A stretch of 64,000 nucleotides of DNA from Streptomyces tanashiensis (GTDB lineage Bacteria; Actinomycetota; Actinomycetes; Streptomycetales; Streptomycetaceae), in contig NZ_BMRZ01000021.1 in the NCBI RefSeq assembly GCF_014648895.1, forward strand, positions 62,001 through 126,000, written 5' to 3'. Below the pieces are notes generated by a model. The model was not told where the DNA came from and did no database searches. It was given only the letters and a program-made list of their open reading frames with translations. The position numbers and the translations under genes were made by a program. Of the stretch, positions 8,397 to 17,684 are shown one piece after another. Each line of letters starts with the position of its first letter. Within the stretch, counting starts at the first letter, position 1.

Positions 8397-11300
8397 ATGC
8401 GCTCCATAACGCGTACAGCCCTGGGCGCGGCGACCGCCGCCGTCCTGACCGTCACCGCGGTCGCGCCCTCCGGCGCGGCGGACACGCCACCTGACGGCAC
8501 CTCGGGCAAGAGGCCCGTCGTCGGCAGTGGAACCACCCCGGTGGGTGGCAAGCAGGCGTCGGTGACGCTCGTCACCGGTGACAAGGTCGTGGTGACGACG
8601 GACCCGTCGGGTCGCAGTTCCGCGGCCGTCCTGCCCCGCGAGGACGGCACGCAGCCGACGGTCCAGACCTACCAGGAGGGCAAGGACCTCTACGTCTACC
8701 CGGAGGACGCCACCCAGGCGATCGCCGAGGGCGCGGTGGACGAGCAGCTGTTCAACGTCACCGGGCTCATCCGGCAGGGATACGACGACGCGCACGCCGA
8801 CGCGCTGCCGCTCATCGCCACGTACGAGCCCGGTGTGAACGTCCTCGGCAGCGCTCCGGCCCCTCCGCGCGGTGCCGAGCGGGGCCTGAGCCTCCCCGCG
8901 GTGAACGGTGTGGCGCTCAAGGCCGGCAAGGACACCGCCGCCGCGTTCTGGCAGGACGTCACCAACCCCCGCTCGCGTTCCGCCTCCACGCTGAAGAAGC
9001 TGTGGCTGGACGGCAAGGTCGAGGCCACGCTGGACCGCTCCACCGCCCAGGTGCACGCCCCCGAGGCGTGGGCGGCCGGGTACGACGGCAAGGGCACCAA
9101 GGTCGCCGTCCTCGACACGGGCGTGGACGCCGGGCACCCCGACCTGGCGACCCGGGTCGCCGCGTCGAAGAACTTCACGGACTCCAGGACCACCGACGAC
9201 CTGGTGGGCCACGGCACGCACACCGCCTCCACGGTCGGCGGGTCGGGAGCGGCGAGCGAAGGCCGTATGAAGGGCGTCGCTCCCGGCGCCTCCCTGCTCA
9301 TCGGCAAGGTCCTCAACGACGGGGGTTACGGGCAGGACTCCTGGGTCATCGCGGGCATGCAGTGGGCCGTCGACCAGCAGGCCGATGTCGTCTCCATGAG
9401 CCTGGGCAACGCCACGATCCGTGACTGCACGGACCCCGTGGCCCAGGCCACGCAGCAGCTCTCGCAGAGCAGCCGCACACTGTTCGTCGTCGCCGCCGGC
9501 AACGCCGGTTCGGGCACCGAGACCGTCTCCTCGCCCGGCTGCGTGCCCAGCGTGCTGACCGTGGGCGCCGTCGACCGCGACGACACCACGGCATGGTTCT
9601 CCAGCCGCGGACCGGTGGCCGTCACGCGCACGCTCAAGCCCGAGATGGCCGCGCCCGGCGTCGGCATCTCGGCGGCCAGCGCGGGCGGCCGGGGCGTCTA
9701 CGCCTACCGGTCGATGTCCGGCACCTCCATGGCCACCCCGCATGTCGCGGGCGCCGCGGCCATCCTCCGCCAGGTCCACCCGGACTGGACCGCACAGCAG
9801 CTCAAGGCCGCCCTCGTCTCCTCCGCCCGCACCGGCGGGAAGGTCGCCGGCGCCGATCAGACCGGCGCAGGCGTGCTCGACGTGATCGGAGCGGTCGAGC
9901 AGAAGGCGCTCTCCGCGCCCGCCGTCCAGGCCGGCAGCTACAACTGGCCGCAGGACGCCTCGGACCGCTCCACCGTGCAGGTGCCCTTCACCAACACCGG
10001 CGGCAGCGACCTCACCCTGAACCTGAGGGTCAGCGGGGTGCACGGCAACGACGGCAGCGACATCCACTCCGGCATCGCCAAGCTGGAGGACACCAGGGTG
10101 AGGATCCCCGCGGGGGCCACCGTCCAGGTGCCGCTGCGGATCGACCCCACCGCCCGTCTGAAGGCCTCCCAGTACGGTGCGGTCACCGGCCGGATCCTCG
10201 CCACCGGCGGCGGGGCGCACGTCTCCGTGCCCTTCACCCTCTACGTCCAGCCCGAGACGGTCACGCTCCGGATCAAGGTCGTCGACCGCAACGGCAAGCC
10301 CGCGACCGGCCCTTCCTCCCTGGAGCTCGTCGATCTCGACACCGACAAGGGCGAGCGGCGCTTCAACGCGGGAGCGGCGGAACAGACGTTCAGCCTACGC
10401 CCCGGCGACTACGCCCTGAGCAGCTTCGTGGCGTCGTACGACGCGAGCAACACGACCGAATCGCTCAGCTACCTGGGGCGGCCGCAGTTCCGGATCACTG
10501 GTGACACCACTGTCGTCCTCGACGCCCGTGAGGCCCACCGGCTGAGCCTGCGGACCGAGCGTCCCTCGGCTTCGGACAGCACCACGTTCAGCTACTCCCG
10601 CACGTGGGACGACACGTGGCAGGCCGGCGGATCGCTCGTGATCCCGAACAGCATTCACCACCTGTACGCGGACGTCGACGGCCGTGCGCACAACGGCACC
10701 TTCGAGTTCCGCTCCACCTGGCGCGCGATCGGTTCCGAGGGCGGCTCCCCGTACGTCTACAACCTGTCGTTCCCGACCTCGGGTCCGCTGCACTCCGACC
10801 AGGTCTACCGGCCCAAGGACGCCAAGCTGGCGCAGGTGAGGGAGACCTGGAAGGCCCTGGGCAAGGAGGCCGACTACCTCGACGCACTGCACGTCCGCCC
10901 CTCCGGCGGCGACAGCGGCTTCGTCACCGTCGCCGCGTTCAGGAACGTCAGGGCGCCGGGGATCCGCACCGCGTACTACACGACCGGCAACGACTCCTGG
11001 TACCACGGCGCGATGACCAGCTTCCCGTTCGCCGCGTTCATGGGCGACCAGGAGCGCACCTACCGGGAGGGGCAGCGCAGTGCCGAGGAGTGGTACGGCG
11101 GCCCCCTGCGGCCGGGTGCGCCGCGCGACGCGGACGGCAAGCTGATGCTGGCCGCCGAGCGGCAGGGCGACCTGATCGGCTTCCAGAACGCGCTCTGGAT
11201 CGACGGTTCCGGGGACCACTGGACCTTCGGCGGCTCGTTCGGAGACCTCGGCAACCTGGTGCTGAAGCGAAACGGTGAGCGGATCGGCAGCCGCGTCGAC

Positions 11301-11786
11301 CCGTACGGCGTCTTCCAGGTGCCGGACGAGGACGCGGCGTACGAGCTCACCCAGAAGCTGGACAAGATCCTCTCCGGGGACCGGAACTGGCTGCGCTCGA
11401 CGTCGGCCACCACCACGTGGAGCTTCCGCTCCCACCGGGAGCCGGAGGTCTACTCGCGCGGTCTGCCCATCCTCTCGCCGGCGTACGACCTGCCCGTGGA
11501 CGGCATGAACACCCTGCCGGCGAAGAGCGGCATCGAGGTCGGCCTGTCGGTCGAGGGCCACGCCGGGTACACGCCGGCCGCGATCACGGCGGCCTCTCTG
11601 TCCTACTCGTACGACGGCGGCGCCACGTGGACCGAGGCGCCGACCCGGCAGCAGGACGGCAGGTGGACGGCCGTCCTCGACCACACCGGCGCCGCCGGCA
11701 AGCAGGTCATGACGAAGGCCTCCTTCACCGACGCCAACGGCAACGCGGTCACCCAGACCATCACCCGCGCCTACGACGTGCGGTAG
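8397..11786 (+). CDS. Large secreted S8 subtilisin-family serine protease
   Basis: 1129 aa beginning with a Sec-type signal peptide (MRSITRTALGAATAAVLTVTA, Ala cleavage near residue 28) and a propeptide to about residue 220. The peptidase S8 domain has the full triad: Asp240 (VLDTGVD), His272 (GHGTHT) and Ser444 (GTSMATPHVAG). Around 600 further residues form beta-rich C-terminal domains, including an Ig-like end. The ATG at 8397 is preceded by GGGAG. It is exported and likely degrades extracellular protein; Streptomyces relatives of this size are common. A strong hairpin follows the stop. Confidence 0.93.
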   Translation: MRSITRTALGAATAAVLTVTAVAPSGAADTPPDGTSGKRPVVGSGTTPVGGKQASVTLVTGDKVVVTTDPSGRSSAAVLPREDGTQPTVQTYQEGKDLYVYPEDATQAIAEGAVDEQLFNVTGLIRQGYDDAHADALPLIATYEPGVNVLGSAPAPPRGAERGLSLPAVNGVALKAGKDTAAAFWQDVTNPRSRSASTLKKLWLDGKVEATLDRSTAQVHAPEAWAAGYDGKGTKVAVLDTGVDAGHPDLATRVAASKNFTDSRTTDDLVGHGTHTASTVGGSGAASEGRMKGVAPGASLLIGKVLNDGGYGQDSWVIAGMQWAVDQQADVVSMSLGNATIRDCTDPVAQATQQLSQSSRTLFVVAAGNAGSGTETVSSPGCVPSVLTVGAVDRDDTTAWFSSRGPVAVTRTLKPEMAAPGVGISAASAGGRGVYAYRSMSGTSMATPHVAGAAAILRQVHPDWTAQQLKAALVSSARTGGKVAGADQTGAGVLDVIGAVEQKALSAPAVQAGSYNWPQDASDRSTVQVPFTNTGGSDLTLNLRVSGVHGNDGSDIHSGIAKLEDTRVRIPAGATVQVPLRIDPTARLKASQYGAVTGRILATGGGAHVSVPFTLYVQPETVTLRIKVVDRNGKPATGPSSLELVDLDTDKGERRFNAGAAEQTFSLRPGDYALSSFVASYDASNTTESLSYLGRPQFRITGDTTVVLDAREAHRLSLRTERPSASDSTTFSYSRTWDDTWQAGGSLVIPNSIHHLYADVDGRAHNGTFEFRSTWRAIGSEGGSPYVYNLSFPTSGPLHSDQVYRPKDAKLAQVRETWKALGKEADYLDALHVRPSGGDSGFVTVAAFRNVRAPGIRTAYYTTGNDSWYHGAMTSFPFAAFMGDQERTYREGQRSAEEWYGGPLRPGAPRDADGKLMLAAERQGDLIGFQNALWIDGSGDHWTFGGSFGDLGNLVLKRNGERIGSRVDPYGVFQVPDEDAAYELTQKLDKILSGDRNWLRSTSATTTWSFRSHREPEVYSRGLPILSPAYDLPVDGMNTLPAKSGIEVGLSVEGHAGYTPAAITAASLSYSYDGGATWTEAPTRQQDGRWTAVLDHTGAAGKQVMTKASFTDANGNAVTQTITRAYDVR

Positions 11787-11794
11787 TCACAGGC

Positions 11795-11836
11795 CCCGTC
11801 CGGGCGGCCGCCGACCATGGCGGCCGCCCGGACGGG
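11795..11836 (+). terminator. Hairpin terminator after the subtilisin gene
   Basis: A perfect 18-bp inverted repeat with a 6-base loop (GACCAT) lies 9 bases after the protease stop codon. No U-tract follows, as is usual for actinobacterial terminators. Confidence 0.8.
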
Positions 11837-12036
11837 CTTCCGGCTGTTCGATCCGGCCCGGACGGCGGTGGCACCGACCGGGCCCGGCTTCGGAGCCGAT
11901 CCGCTTCTGCGCCGGTCAAGGCGCCTCGGTCCCCGGGATCCCGGCCGGGTAGGCAGCCCTGAGCTGCCCGAGCACGACTGTCTGCACCACACTCTAGGCT
12001 TCGCCTCGAACGGAAGATCGAGGGAAAGGCGGGGCA

Positions 12037-12459
12037 GTGGGCGGCAATTGTTGGTGGCAGACGGGACCGTACGACGGCGACCTGGGGGTCGCGTTCCGGC
12101 GGGCGCAGGAGGCGGAACTGGCCAAGGACGACCACGGCTTCCCCGGACGTACCGTGGCGGAGCTCTGGGAGAGCGAGGACTGGGCCGAATACATCTTCAC
12201 CGGTGGCACCGCCACCGTCCTGGACCAGGTCCACACGATCGATGCGGGAGAGCCCGAAGACGGCCCCTACATGCGGCCGGTGACGGAGGAGGAGCTTCAG
12301 GAATGGTGTCCTCACGGTAAGCCCACTCTCGCGGAGTGGGAGGCGGCCCTGCGCGCCGACCACGAGCTCTTCCCCTCTCGCGGCCTCGGCCGCTGCACGG
12401 TCCTGTACGAGGACGGCGAGCCGTCAGAGATCGGGTACTGGGGGGTGACGGCGGACTAG
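12037..12459 (+). CDS. Conserved hypothetical protein (GNCWW start)
   Basis: A 140-aa acidic soluble protein beginning at a GTG preceded by GGGAAAGGC. It has a Trp/Cys-rich N-terminus (GGNCWWQTGPY) and motifs such as FPGRTVAELW and EYIFTGGTATVLD. No signal peptide or membrane segment and no domain I can name. Similar short proteins are familiar from Streptomyces genomes but have no known role. It converges on the cupin gene across a terminator hairpin. Confidence 0.7.
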   Translation: MGGNCWWQTGPYDGDLGVAFRRAQEAELAKDDHGFPGRTVAELWESEDWAEYIFTGGTATVLDQVHTIDAGEPEDGPYMRPVTEEELQEWCPHGKPTLAEWEAALRADHELFPSRGLGRCTVLYEDGEPSEIGYWGVTAD

Positions 12460-12519
12460 GCGGTGTCCCGCGGACGGCCCATGAGCACCCCGGTGTCCCG
12501 CTCACCCATGAGAGCGGGT

Positions 12520-12549
12520 GGTGGCCCGGCGGTGCCGTGCCGGGCCACC
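12520..12549. terminator. Bidirectional terminator hairpin
   Basis: An 11-bp GC-rich inverted repeat (arms GGTGGCCCGGC and GCCGGGCCACC, 8-base loop) sits between two converging genes, 12037-12459 and 12556-12951. Confidence 0.75.
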
Positions 12550-12555
12550 TGTCGA

Positions 12556-12951
12556 TCAGTGGGCTTCTGCGCGCCTTTCGAGGCGGGTGCCGTTGCGAAG
12601 GGTGATCGACATCAGGTCACTGGGGGCGTCCAGTTCCAGGCGGTGCCAGCGGCCGCGCGGGACGATCACGGCAGCGCCTGCCCGCAGCTGCACCATCTCC
12701 TCGCCCCCGTCGGGCATGTCGGGACGGAAGTAGAGGCGGACAGCGCCGGTCAGACAGCACACCGCCTCCTCGGCCTCCGGGTGCATCTCCCAGTGATCCG
12801 CGTGAACGTCGGCGTCGGTCTCCACGTGAAACGTGGCGATCTGCCAGGCACCGGAGTCGCTGTTCGTCATCTGCCGTTCGACGGCCCGGACGTCGCCGCC
12901 GGGATGGAACTGCAGCGCCGAGGTGAACAGGTCGACGAGGGTGGCCGTCAC
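12556..12951 (-). CDS. Cupin-domain protein
   Basis: A 131-aa single-domain cupin with metal-site-like residues in DHWEMHPEAEEAVCCLTG and a second motif at GAAVIVPRGRWHRLEL. The GTG start overlaps the stop of the upstream transporter gene (GTGA), so the two are translationally coupled and probably work together, perhaps as an enzyme or sensor for the compound moved by the transporter. Substrate unknown. Confidence 0.8.
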   Translation of the reverse strand: MTATLVDLFTSALQFHPGGDVRAVERQMTNSDSGAWQIATFHVETDADVHADHWEMHPEAEEAVCCLTGAVRLYFRPDMPDGGEEMVQLRAGAAVIVPRGRWHRLELDAPSDLMSITLRNGTRLERRAEAH

Positions 12952-14366
12952 GAGGGACTTCCTTCCAACTGGTTCTCTGCGGGGGCGGCGCTCCGCGGGA
13001 CAGGCGTGACCGGTCGCCGGCGTGGCAGCACGACGATCGCCACGACTGCCGCGAGCACGAAGATGGCGGCGGCGATGGCCAGGCCCAAGGCGTAGCCGTC
13101 GTTGAGCGCGGCGGGCCGGGTGGCCGTGCCGGTGTGGTGCGCGGCGATGGTGGCCAGGGCCGCCAGGCCGATGGAGCCGCCGAGTTGGCGTGAGCTGTTC
13201 ATGAGGCCGGATGCCATGCCGGCCTCACGCGGGGCGACGCCGGTGGTCGCGGCGGCGGCGACCGGAGCCAGGACGAGCCCCGCTCCGACACTGGTGACGA
13301 GGGACGGGCCGAGTACGTCGGTGAGGAAGCTGCCGTCAGGGCTGATGAGAGCGAACCAGGCCAGGCCCGCGGCGGCCAGCAGGGCGCCGGGCACCAGGGA
13401 TGCCCGGGGGGTGCGGGACGCGGTGACGCGGGTCGCGACGACGGTTCCCGCGACCAGGCCCAGGGAGAACGGAAGAAACGCCGTGCCGGTCGCTGCGGCA
13501 CCCATGCCCAGGACCTGCTGCAGGTACAGGGAGACGAAGTAGAACGCCGTGAACTGCCCGGCCGCGGCCAGGAACACCAGCGCGTTCGCTCCGGCGACCC
13601 AGCGGCTGCGCAGCAGGCCGAGGCGCAGCAGGGGTGCGGCGACCTTCGCCTCGGTGGCGACGAAGGCGAAGAGGAGTACGGTCGCGGCGGCGAGGGTCGC
13701 CCAGGTCACCGGGGAGCCCCAGCCCAGGGTGTCGGTACGGACGACACCGAGCACCATCAGCCCGACTCCCCCTGTCGCCAGGACGGCACCCAGCACGTCC
13801 AGCTTCTCGCGCCGGGCGGGCGCCGCCTCCGCGGGCGCCCCCGCGAGCACCAGGGCCAGAGCCACCGCGACGATGGGCAGGTTGATCAGCATGATCCAGC
13901 GCCAGCCCGCGTTTTCGGTCAGCAGGCCGCCGGCCAGCACGCCCAGCGCGCCGCCCGCGGCGTTCACCGCGCTCCACACACCCAACGCCCGGACGCGCCG
14001 GGGGCCTTCGGCGAAGGTGGTGGTGAGCATCGCCAGCGCTGCCGGCGCGGCCGCGGCGGCGCCCAGGCCCTGCCCGGCGCGTGCGGCGATCAGTTGCCAG
14101 GGGTCCTGGGCCAGCCCGCCCGTCAGCGAGCACAGCCCGAAGACGGTCAGACCCAGCACGAACATCCGACGCCGGCCGTACAGGTCGCAAGCGCGGCCCC
14201 CCAGCAGCAGGAACCCGCCGAACGTGAGCGCGTACACGTGCACGACCCACGACAGGTCCAGCGGCGCGAATCCCAGCGCCGTACGGAGCGCGGGTAAGGC
14301 GACGTTGACCACGGACATGTCCAGGGCGACGACGAACTGGGCGACGGCGGCTGCCGCCAACACCAC
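12948..14366 (-). CDS. DHA2-type MFS drug efflux transporter
   Basis: About 472 aa with 13-14 predicted membrane helices, the motif-A loop GGRACDLYGRRR and motif C-like GGGLLTENAGWRW of the 14-helix DHA2 family. This family exports drugs by proton antiport. The start is uncertain: GTG at 14366 or 14363 directly before the first helix (VVLAAAAVAQFVVALDMSVV) fits best. It is divergent from a TetR gene and coupled to the cupin gene, forming a repressor/efflux module. Confidence 0.86.
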   Translation of the reverse strand: MVLAAAAVAQFVVALDMSVVNVALPALRTALGFAPLDLSWVVHVYALTFGGFLLLGGRACDLYGRRRMFVLGLTVFGLCSLTGGLAQDPWQLIAARAGQGLGAAAAAPAALAMLTTTFAEGPRRVRALGVWSAVNAAGGALGVLAGGLLTENAGWRWIMLINLPIVAVALALVLAGAPAEAAPARREKLDVLGAVLATGGVGLMVLGVVRTDTLGWGSPVTWATLAAATVLLFAFVATEAKVAAPLLRLGLLRSRWVAGANALVFLAAAGQFTAFYFVSLYLQQVLGMGAAATGTAFLPFSLGLVAGTVVATRVTASRTPRASLVPGALLAAAGLAWFALISPDGSFLTDVLGPSLVTSVGAGLVLAPVAAAATTGVAPREAGMASGLMNSSRQLGGSIGLAALATIAAHHTGTATRPAALNDGYALGLAIAAAIFVLAAVVAIVVLPRRRPVTPVPRSAAPAENQLEGSPS

Positions 14367-14442
14367 GTCGGGCCGCCCGCGAGAGTTTCTATATATGTAC
14401 GAAAAGTTAGCGCCGGGGTTCGCCGTTGTCGACCCGTGGGGA
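14367..14442. promoter_or_regulatory. Divergent promoter between MFS and TetR genes
   Basis: A short AT-rich patch (GTTTCTATATATGTACGAAA) stands out from the surrounding GC-rich DNA and contains TTTC/GAAA arms. It is the natural place for both promoters and for binding of the neighbouring TetR. Inferred from position and composition. Confidence 0.4.
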
Positions 14443-14454
14443 ATGATGGGGGGC

Positions 14455-15123
14455 ATGCCGCAACCGTCCGAACCGCGCAGAACCCTGGGCCGACCTCCCC
14501 GTATCTCTCGCGAGGAGATCATCGAGACGGCCCGCCGGATCGTGGACGAGGGAGGTGTGGGCAAGCTGACCATGCGGCGGCTCGCCACGGAGGTCGGCAG
14601 TACGCCGATGGCCCTCTACCACCACGTCCGCGACAAGGAGGAACTGCTCGTCCTCCTGCTCGACGACTACGCCGACCGGAACCTGCGCCGACCGGAGCTG
14701 CCCGCCGACCCTCGCGAGCGGATCCTCGTCGCCGCCACCGCGGTCCACGACGCGCTCGCCGCCTGCCCCTGGATCGTGGAGGTCCTGACCGCCGACGACC
14801 TGATGTCCACGCACGCGCTGTGGTTCGTCGAGCAGATCGTCGACGGGCTGATCGCATGCGGCCTCTCCCCCGACCGGGCCGTACACGCCTACCGCGCGAT
14901 CTGGTACTACACCGCCGGAGAGATCGTGGTCAGGACGACAGCGACCCGACGGCGCGCAGACGATGAACGCGCCACGTACCGGGAGCAGGTCTTCGCCGAT
15001 CTCGACACGAGCGAGCTCCCGCGCCTTGCACAGGTCGCGGACCGCTGGGCACCGCTGACCGCCGAGGACACCTACCCGAACGGACTCCGGGCCCTGGTGG
15101 ACGGCCTGCTCCTCAGCCGCTGA
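14455..15123 (+). CDS. TetR-family regulator (TetR_C type)
   Basis: About 222 aa with an N-terminal helix-turn-helix (ISREEIIETARRIVDEGG, LTMRRLATEVGSTPMALYHHV) and a ligand-binding C-terminal domain resembling tetracycline-type TetR proteins. Starts at 14443, 14446 and 14455 are all possible; I took 14455 because the sequence then begins just before the DNA-binding domain. It is divergent from the MFS-cupin operon, its probable target. Confidence 0.86.
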   Translation: MPQPSEPRRTLGRPPRISREEIIETARRIVDEGGVGKLTMRRLATEVGSTPMALYHHVRDKEELLVLLLDDYADRNLRRPELPADPRERILVAATAVHDALAACPWIVEVLTADDLMSTHALWFVEQIVDGLIACGLSPDRAVHAYRAIWYYTAGEIVVRTTATRRRADDERATYREQVFADLDTSELPRLAQVADRWAPLTAEDTYPNGLRALVDGLLLSR

Positions 15124-15157
15124 AGCCGCCGCCGACTCGCCGCCGACGAGACGCCCT

Positions 15158-15272
15158 GACCGCGGGAGCGAGCGGACCGAGCCGGCGGGAGGTCCTGACC
15201 GGGGAGCCAGCGGACCGAGCCGGCGGGAGGTCCTGACCGGGGAGCGAGCGGACCGAGCCGGCGGGAGGTCCT
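15158..15272. repeat. Triplicated 38-bp tandem repeat
   Basis: Three consecutive near-identical units of 39, 38 and 38 bp (each containing AGCGGACCGAGCCGGCGGGA) follow the TetR gene. Only one or two positions differ between copies. No gene overlaps them. Confidence 0.85.
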
Positions 15273-15394
15273 CAGCTTCATGCTGCACATGGGGCGCGGG
15301 CCCTAGGCCCGGAGGCGGACCGTCGCCCGGCGCGGCGACGCGGCCTTGTCCTGCCGATGACGGGAGGTTCGACGCAGACGCGAGGCGGCCAGGG

Positions 15395-15829
15395 TCAGGC
15401 GGCGGGCAGCGTGACGAAGACCCGTTCCAGCAGGGTGTACAGCGCGTCCCGGTCCTGGTCGCCGAGCCTCTCCAAGCCCTCCTGGGTGGTGCGCATCTTC
15501 GCGCGGATCGCGTCGGTGACGCGCTCGCCCTCGGCGGTGAGGATGACGTACTTGACGCGCCGGTCGGAGGCGCCGGCCTCGCGGCGCACCAGGCCGCGCT
15601 TCTCCAGCCGGTCGATGATCCCGGTCATGTTGGAGGCGTCGCAGGTCATGGTCTCGGCCAGGGCGCGCATCGCGGCGGGGCCCCGGCGCAGCACGGTCAA
15701 CGCCTTGCCCTGGCTCGCCGTGAGGTTCTCGCTCGCCGCCGCGACGGTGAAATCGCCGTAGTAGACGCCGAGCGACACGGAGAGCAGCTCCATGAGCTGG
15801 GCCGTGTCGACGCGGGGAGCTTCTGTCAT
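15395..15829 (-). CDS. MarR-family regulator
   Basis: A 144-aa protein with a winged helix (ALAETMTCDASNMTGIIDRL, then wing residues RREAGASDRRVKYVILT) flanked by dimerisation helices. It is divergent from the Old Yellow Enzyme gene at 15946, its likely target. MarR proteins of this kind often release DNA on oxidative or electrophile signals, but no sensing cysteine is obvious apart from one in the recognition helix (TCDASN). Confidence 0.88.
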   Translation of the reverse strand: MTEAPRVDTAQLMELLSVSLGVYYGDFTVAAASENLTASQGKALTVLRRGPAAMRALAETMTCDASNMTGIIDRLEKRGLVRREAGASDRRVKYVILTAEGERVTDAIRAKMRTTQEGLERLGDQDRDALYTLLERVFVTLPAA

Positions 15830-15851
15830 GAGACCACTCTAGTCAGAGATA

Positions 15852-15866
15852 CTTGACTATCTCAAG
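15852..15866. promoter_or_regulatory. Candidate MarR operator
   Basis: An inverted repeat CTTGA-N5-TCAAG lies 23 bases before the MarR start, and related CTCAAG/TCAAG motifs recur at 15902-15932 nearer the oxidoreductase start. The spacing fits a shared operator for the divergent pair. Binding is inferred. Confidence 0.45.
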
Positions 15867-15945
15867 CATCGACCTCTAACGTCCTCCCATTGCATGAAGT
15901 TCTCAAGCATCAAGGTTGTCAAGTAGTTGCCCTGAGGAGCGCCCT

Positions 15946-17073
15946 GTGACCGTCACCGAGTCCCCCACCTCCCGCGCGGCCGAGATACTGTCCCGGCCCG
16001 TCACGCTGAACGGCCTGACCGTCCCGAACCGCATCGCGATGGCGCCGATGACGCGCATGTTCTCCCCCGGTGGCGTGCCCGGCGAGGACGTGCGGTCGTA
16101 CTACGCCCGCCGCGCCGCCGCTGGCGTGGGTCTGATCGTCACCGAGGGCACCTACGTCGGCCACGACTCGGCCGGGCAGAGCGACCGCGTGCCGCGCTTC
16201 CACGGGGAGGAGCAGCTGGCGGGATGGGCGAAGGTCGCCGAGTCCGTGCACGCGGCGGGCGGCACGATCGTTCCGCAGCTGTGGCACATCGGCATGGTGC
16301 GCCGGCAGGGCCAGGCGCCCTACGCCGATGCCCCGGCGATGGGCCCCTCCGGCATCCGCCCCGACGGCACCGAGGGCACGGGCGAGGCCATGACCCAGAG
16401 CGACCTCGACGACGTCATCGGCGCCTTCGCCGAGGCCGCCGCGGCCGCCGAGCGCATCGGCTTCGACGGCGTCGAACTGCACGGCGCCCACGGCTACCTC
16501 ATCGACCAGTTCCTGTGGGCGGGGACGAACCGCCGTACCGACGCCTACGGCGGCGACCCCGTGGCCCGTACGAAGTTCGCGGCCGAGATCGTGAGCGCGG
16601 TCCGCGAGACCGTCTCGCCCGACTTCCCGGTGATCTTCCGCTACTCGCAGTGGAAGCAGGACGCCTACGACGCGCGGCTCGCCCAGACCCCGCAGGAGCT
16701 GGAGGCGATCCTGAAGCCGCTCGCCGCGGCCGGTGTCGACGCCTTCCACGCGTCCACGCGGCGCCACTGGATCCCCGAGTTCGAGGGCTCGGACCTCAAC
16801 CTCGCGGGCTGGACCAAGAAGCTCACCGGCAAGCCCACCATCACGGTCGGCTCGGTCGGCCTCGACGGCGACTTCATCCACGCCTTCGCGGGCGAAGGCG
16901 CCCCGGTCCAGGGCATCGACGACCTCCTCGACCGCCTGGAGCGGGACGAGTTCGACATGGTCGCCGTCGGCCGCGCGCTGCTCCAGGACCCGGAGTGGGC
17001 GGCGAAGGTCCTGGCGGGGCGGACCGACGAGCTCAAGCCGTACGACGCGGCCGCGGTGCAGACGCTGAGCTAG
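15946..17073 (+). CDS. Old Yellow Enzyme-type FMN alkene reductase
   Basis: A 375-aa TIM-barrel flavoprotein. The FMN/substrate elements are visible: PNRIAMAPMTR near the start, QLWHIG, the HGAHGYLIDQFLW ligand-binding motif and DMVAVGRALLQDPEW at the end. Such enzymes reduce activated C=C bonds with NAD(P)H. The GTG start follows TGAGGAG. It is probably repressed by the divergent MarR protein, as with electrophile-detoxifying OYEs. Confidence 0.92.
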   Translation: MTVTESPTSRAAEILSRPVTLNGLTVPNRIAMAPMTRMFSPGGVPGEDVRSYYARRAAAGVGLIVTEGTYVGHDSAGQSDRVPRFHGEEQLAGWAKVAESVHAAGGTIVPQLWHIGMVRRQGQAPYADAPAMGPSGIRPDGTEGTGEAMTQSDLDDVIGAFAEAAAAAERIGFDGVELHGAHGYLIDQFLWAGTNRRTDAYGGDPVARTKFAAEIVSAVRETVSPDFPVIFRYSQWKQDAYDARLAQTPQELEAILKPLAAAGVDAFHASTRRHWIPEFEGSDLNLAGWTKKLTGKPTITVGSVGLDGDFIHAFAGEGAPVQGIDDLLDRLERDEFDMVAVGRALLQDPEWAAKVLAGRTDELKPYDAAAVQTLS

Positions 17074-17084
17074 CCTCGAACCTT

Positions 17085-17125
17085 CGCGCAACGGTTCGCC
17101 GACGAAGCCGGCGAACCGTTGCGCG
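17085..17125 (+). terminator. Hairpin terminator after the OYE gene
   Basis: A perfect 16-bp inverted repeat (arms CGCGCAACGGTTCGCC and complement) with a 9-base loop, 12 bases after the stop codon. Confidence 0.85.
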
Positions 17126-17168
17126 TTCCGCGCCGGGCGATCGCGTCAGCCGCACTCCCCCGTGGTGA

Positions 17169-17489
17169 TCACAGCCAACCGGCCCAGCCGAACGTCAGGA
17201 GATAGGCGCGCGTGGCGGCCGCCTTCCCGCGACGCCCGCCCCGCGCGACTACGGCAAGAGCGGCGGTGAACCAGAACGCAACCGCTCCGCCGACGATCAG
17301 AGCCCACGCGGCGTTACCGACAGCAGCCACCAACGCCACGACGCAGACCGTGATGGCGAGCCCCGCATGGGCACCGCCGATCGTCACGCGGAACAGCCGG
17401 CGTACGACCTCACGGTCCTCGGCGAAAACCCGCTCGTACGCGTTCAACTCTGGCTCCCGGCCGTCGTGTTCTTCCGCATCCCGTCCCAC
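17169..17489 (-). CDS. Small two-helix membrane protein
   Basis: A 106-aa protein with a soluble acidic N-terminus and two hydrophobic segments (AGLAITVCVVALVAAVG and AWALIVGGAVAFWFTAALAVV), then a basic tail. It looks like a small inner-membrane protein. The GTG at 17489 follows GAGGGG. Function unknown. Confidence 0.6.
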   Translation of the reverse strand: MGRDAEEHDGREPELNAYERVFAEDREVVRRLFRVTIGGAHAGLAITVCVVALVAAVGNAAWALIVGGAVAFWFTAALAVVARGGRRGKAAATRAYLLTFGWAGWL

Positions 17490-17684
17490 GCACCCCCTCG
17501 ACACAGCCGGGCCCAGCTGAGCCCGGCATTTCTCTGGACGCTCCAGGCCGCCAGGGCGTTGCCTGCCGGCGCCATCCCCTGATTCCGGAGGGCATCCGCG
17601 CGAGGGACGGGATCGGGGTGTGATCGGGGATCGATCCGGGGCGACCCCGATGCTCGGGCGCACTTCCTACGGCAGCGTGGAGTC

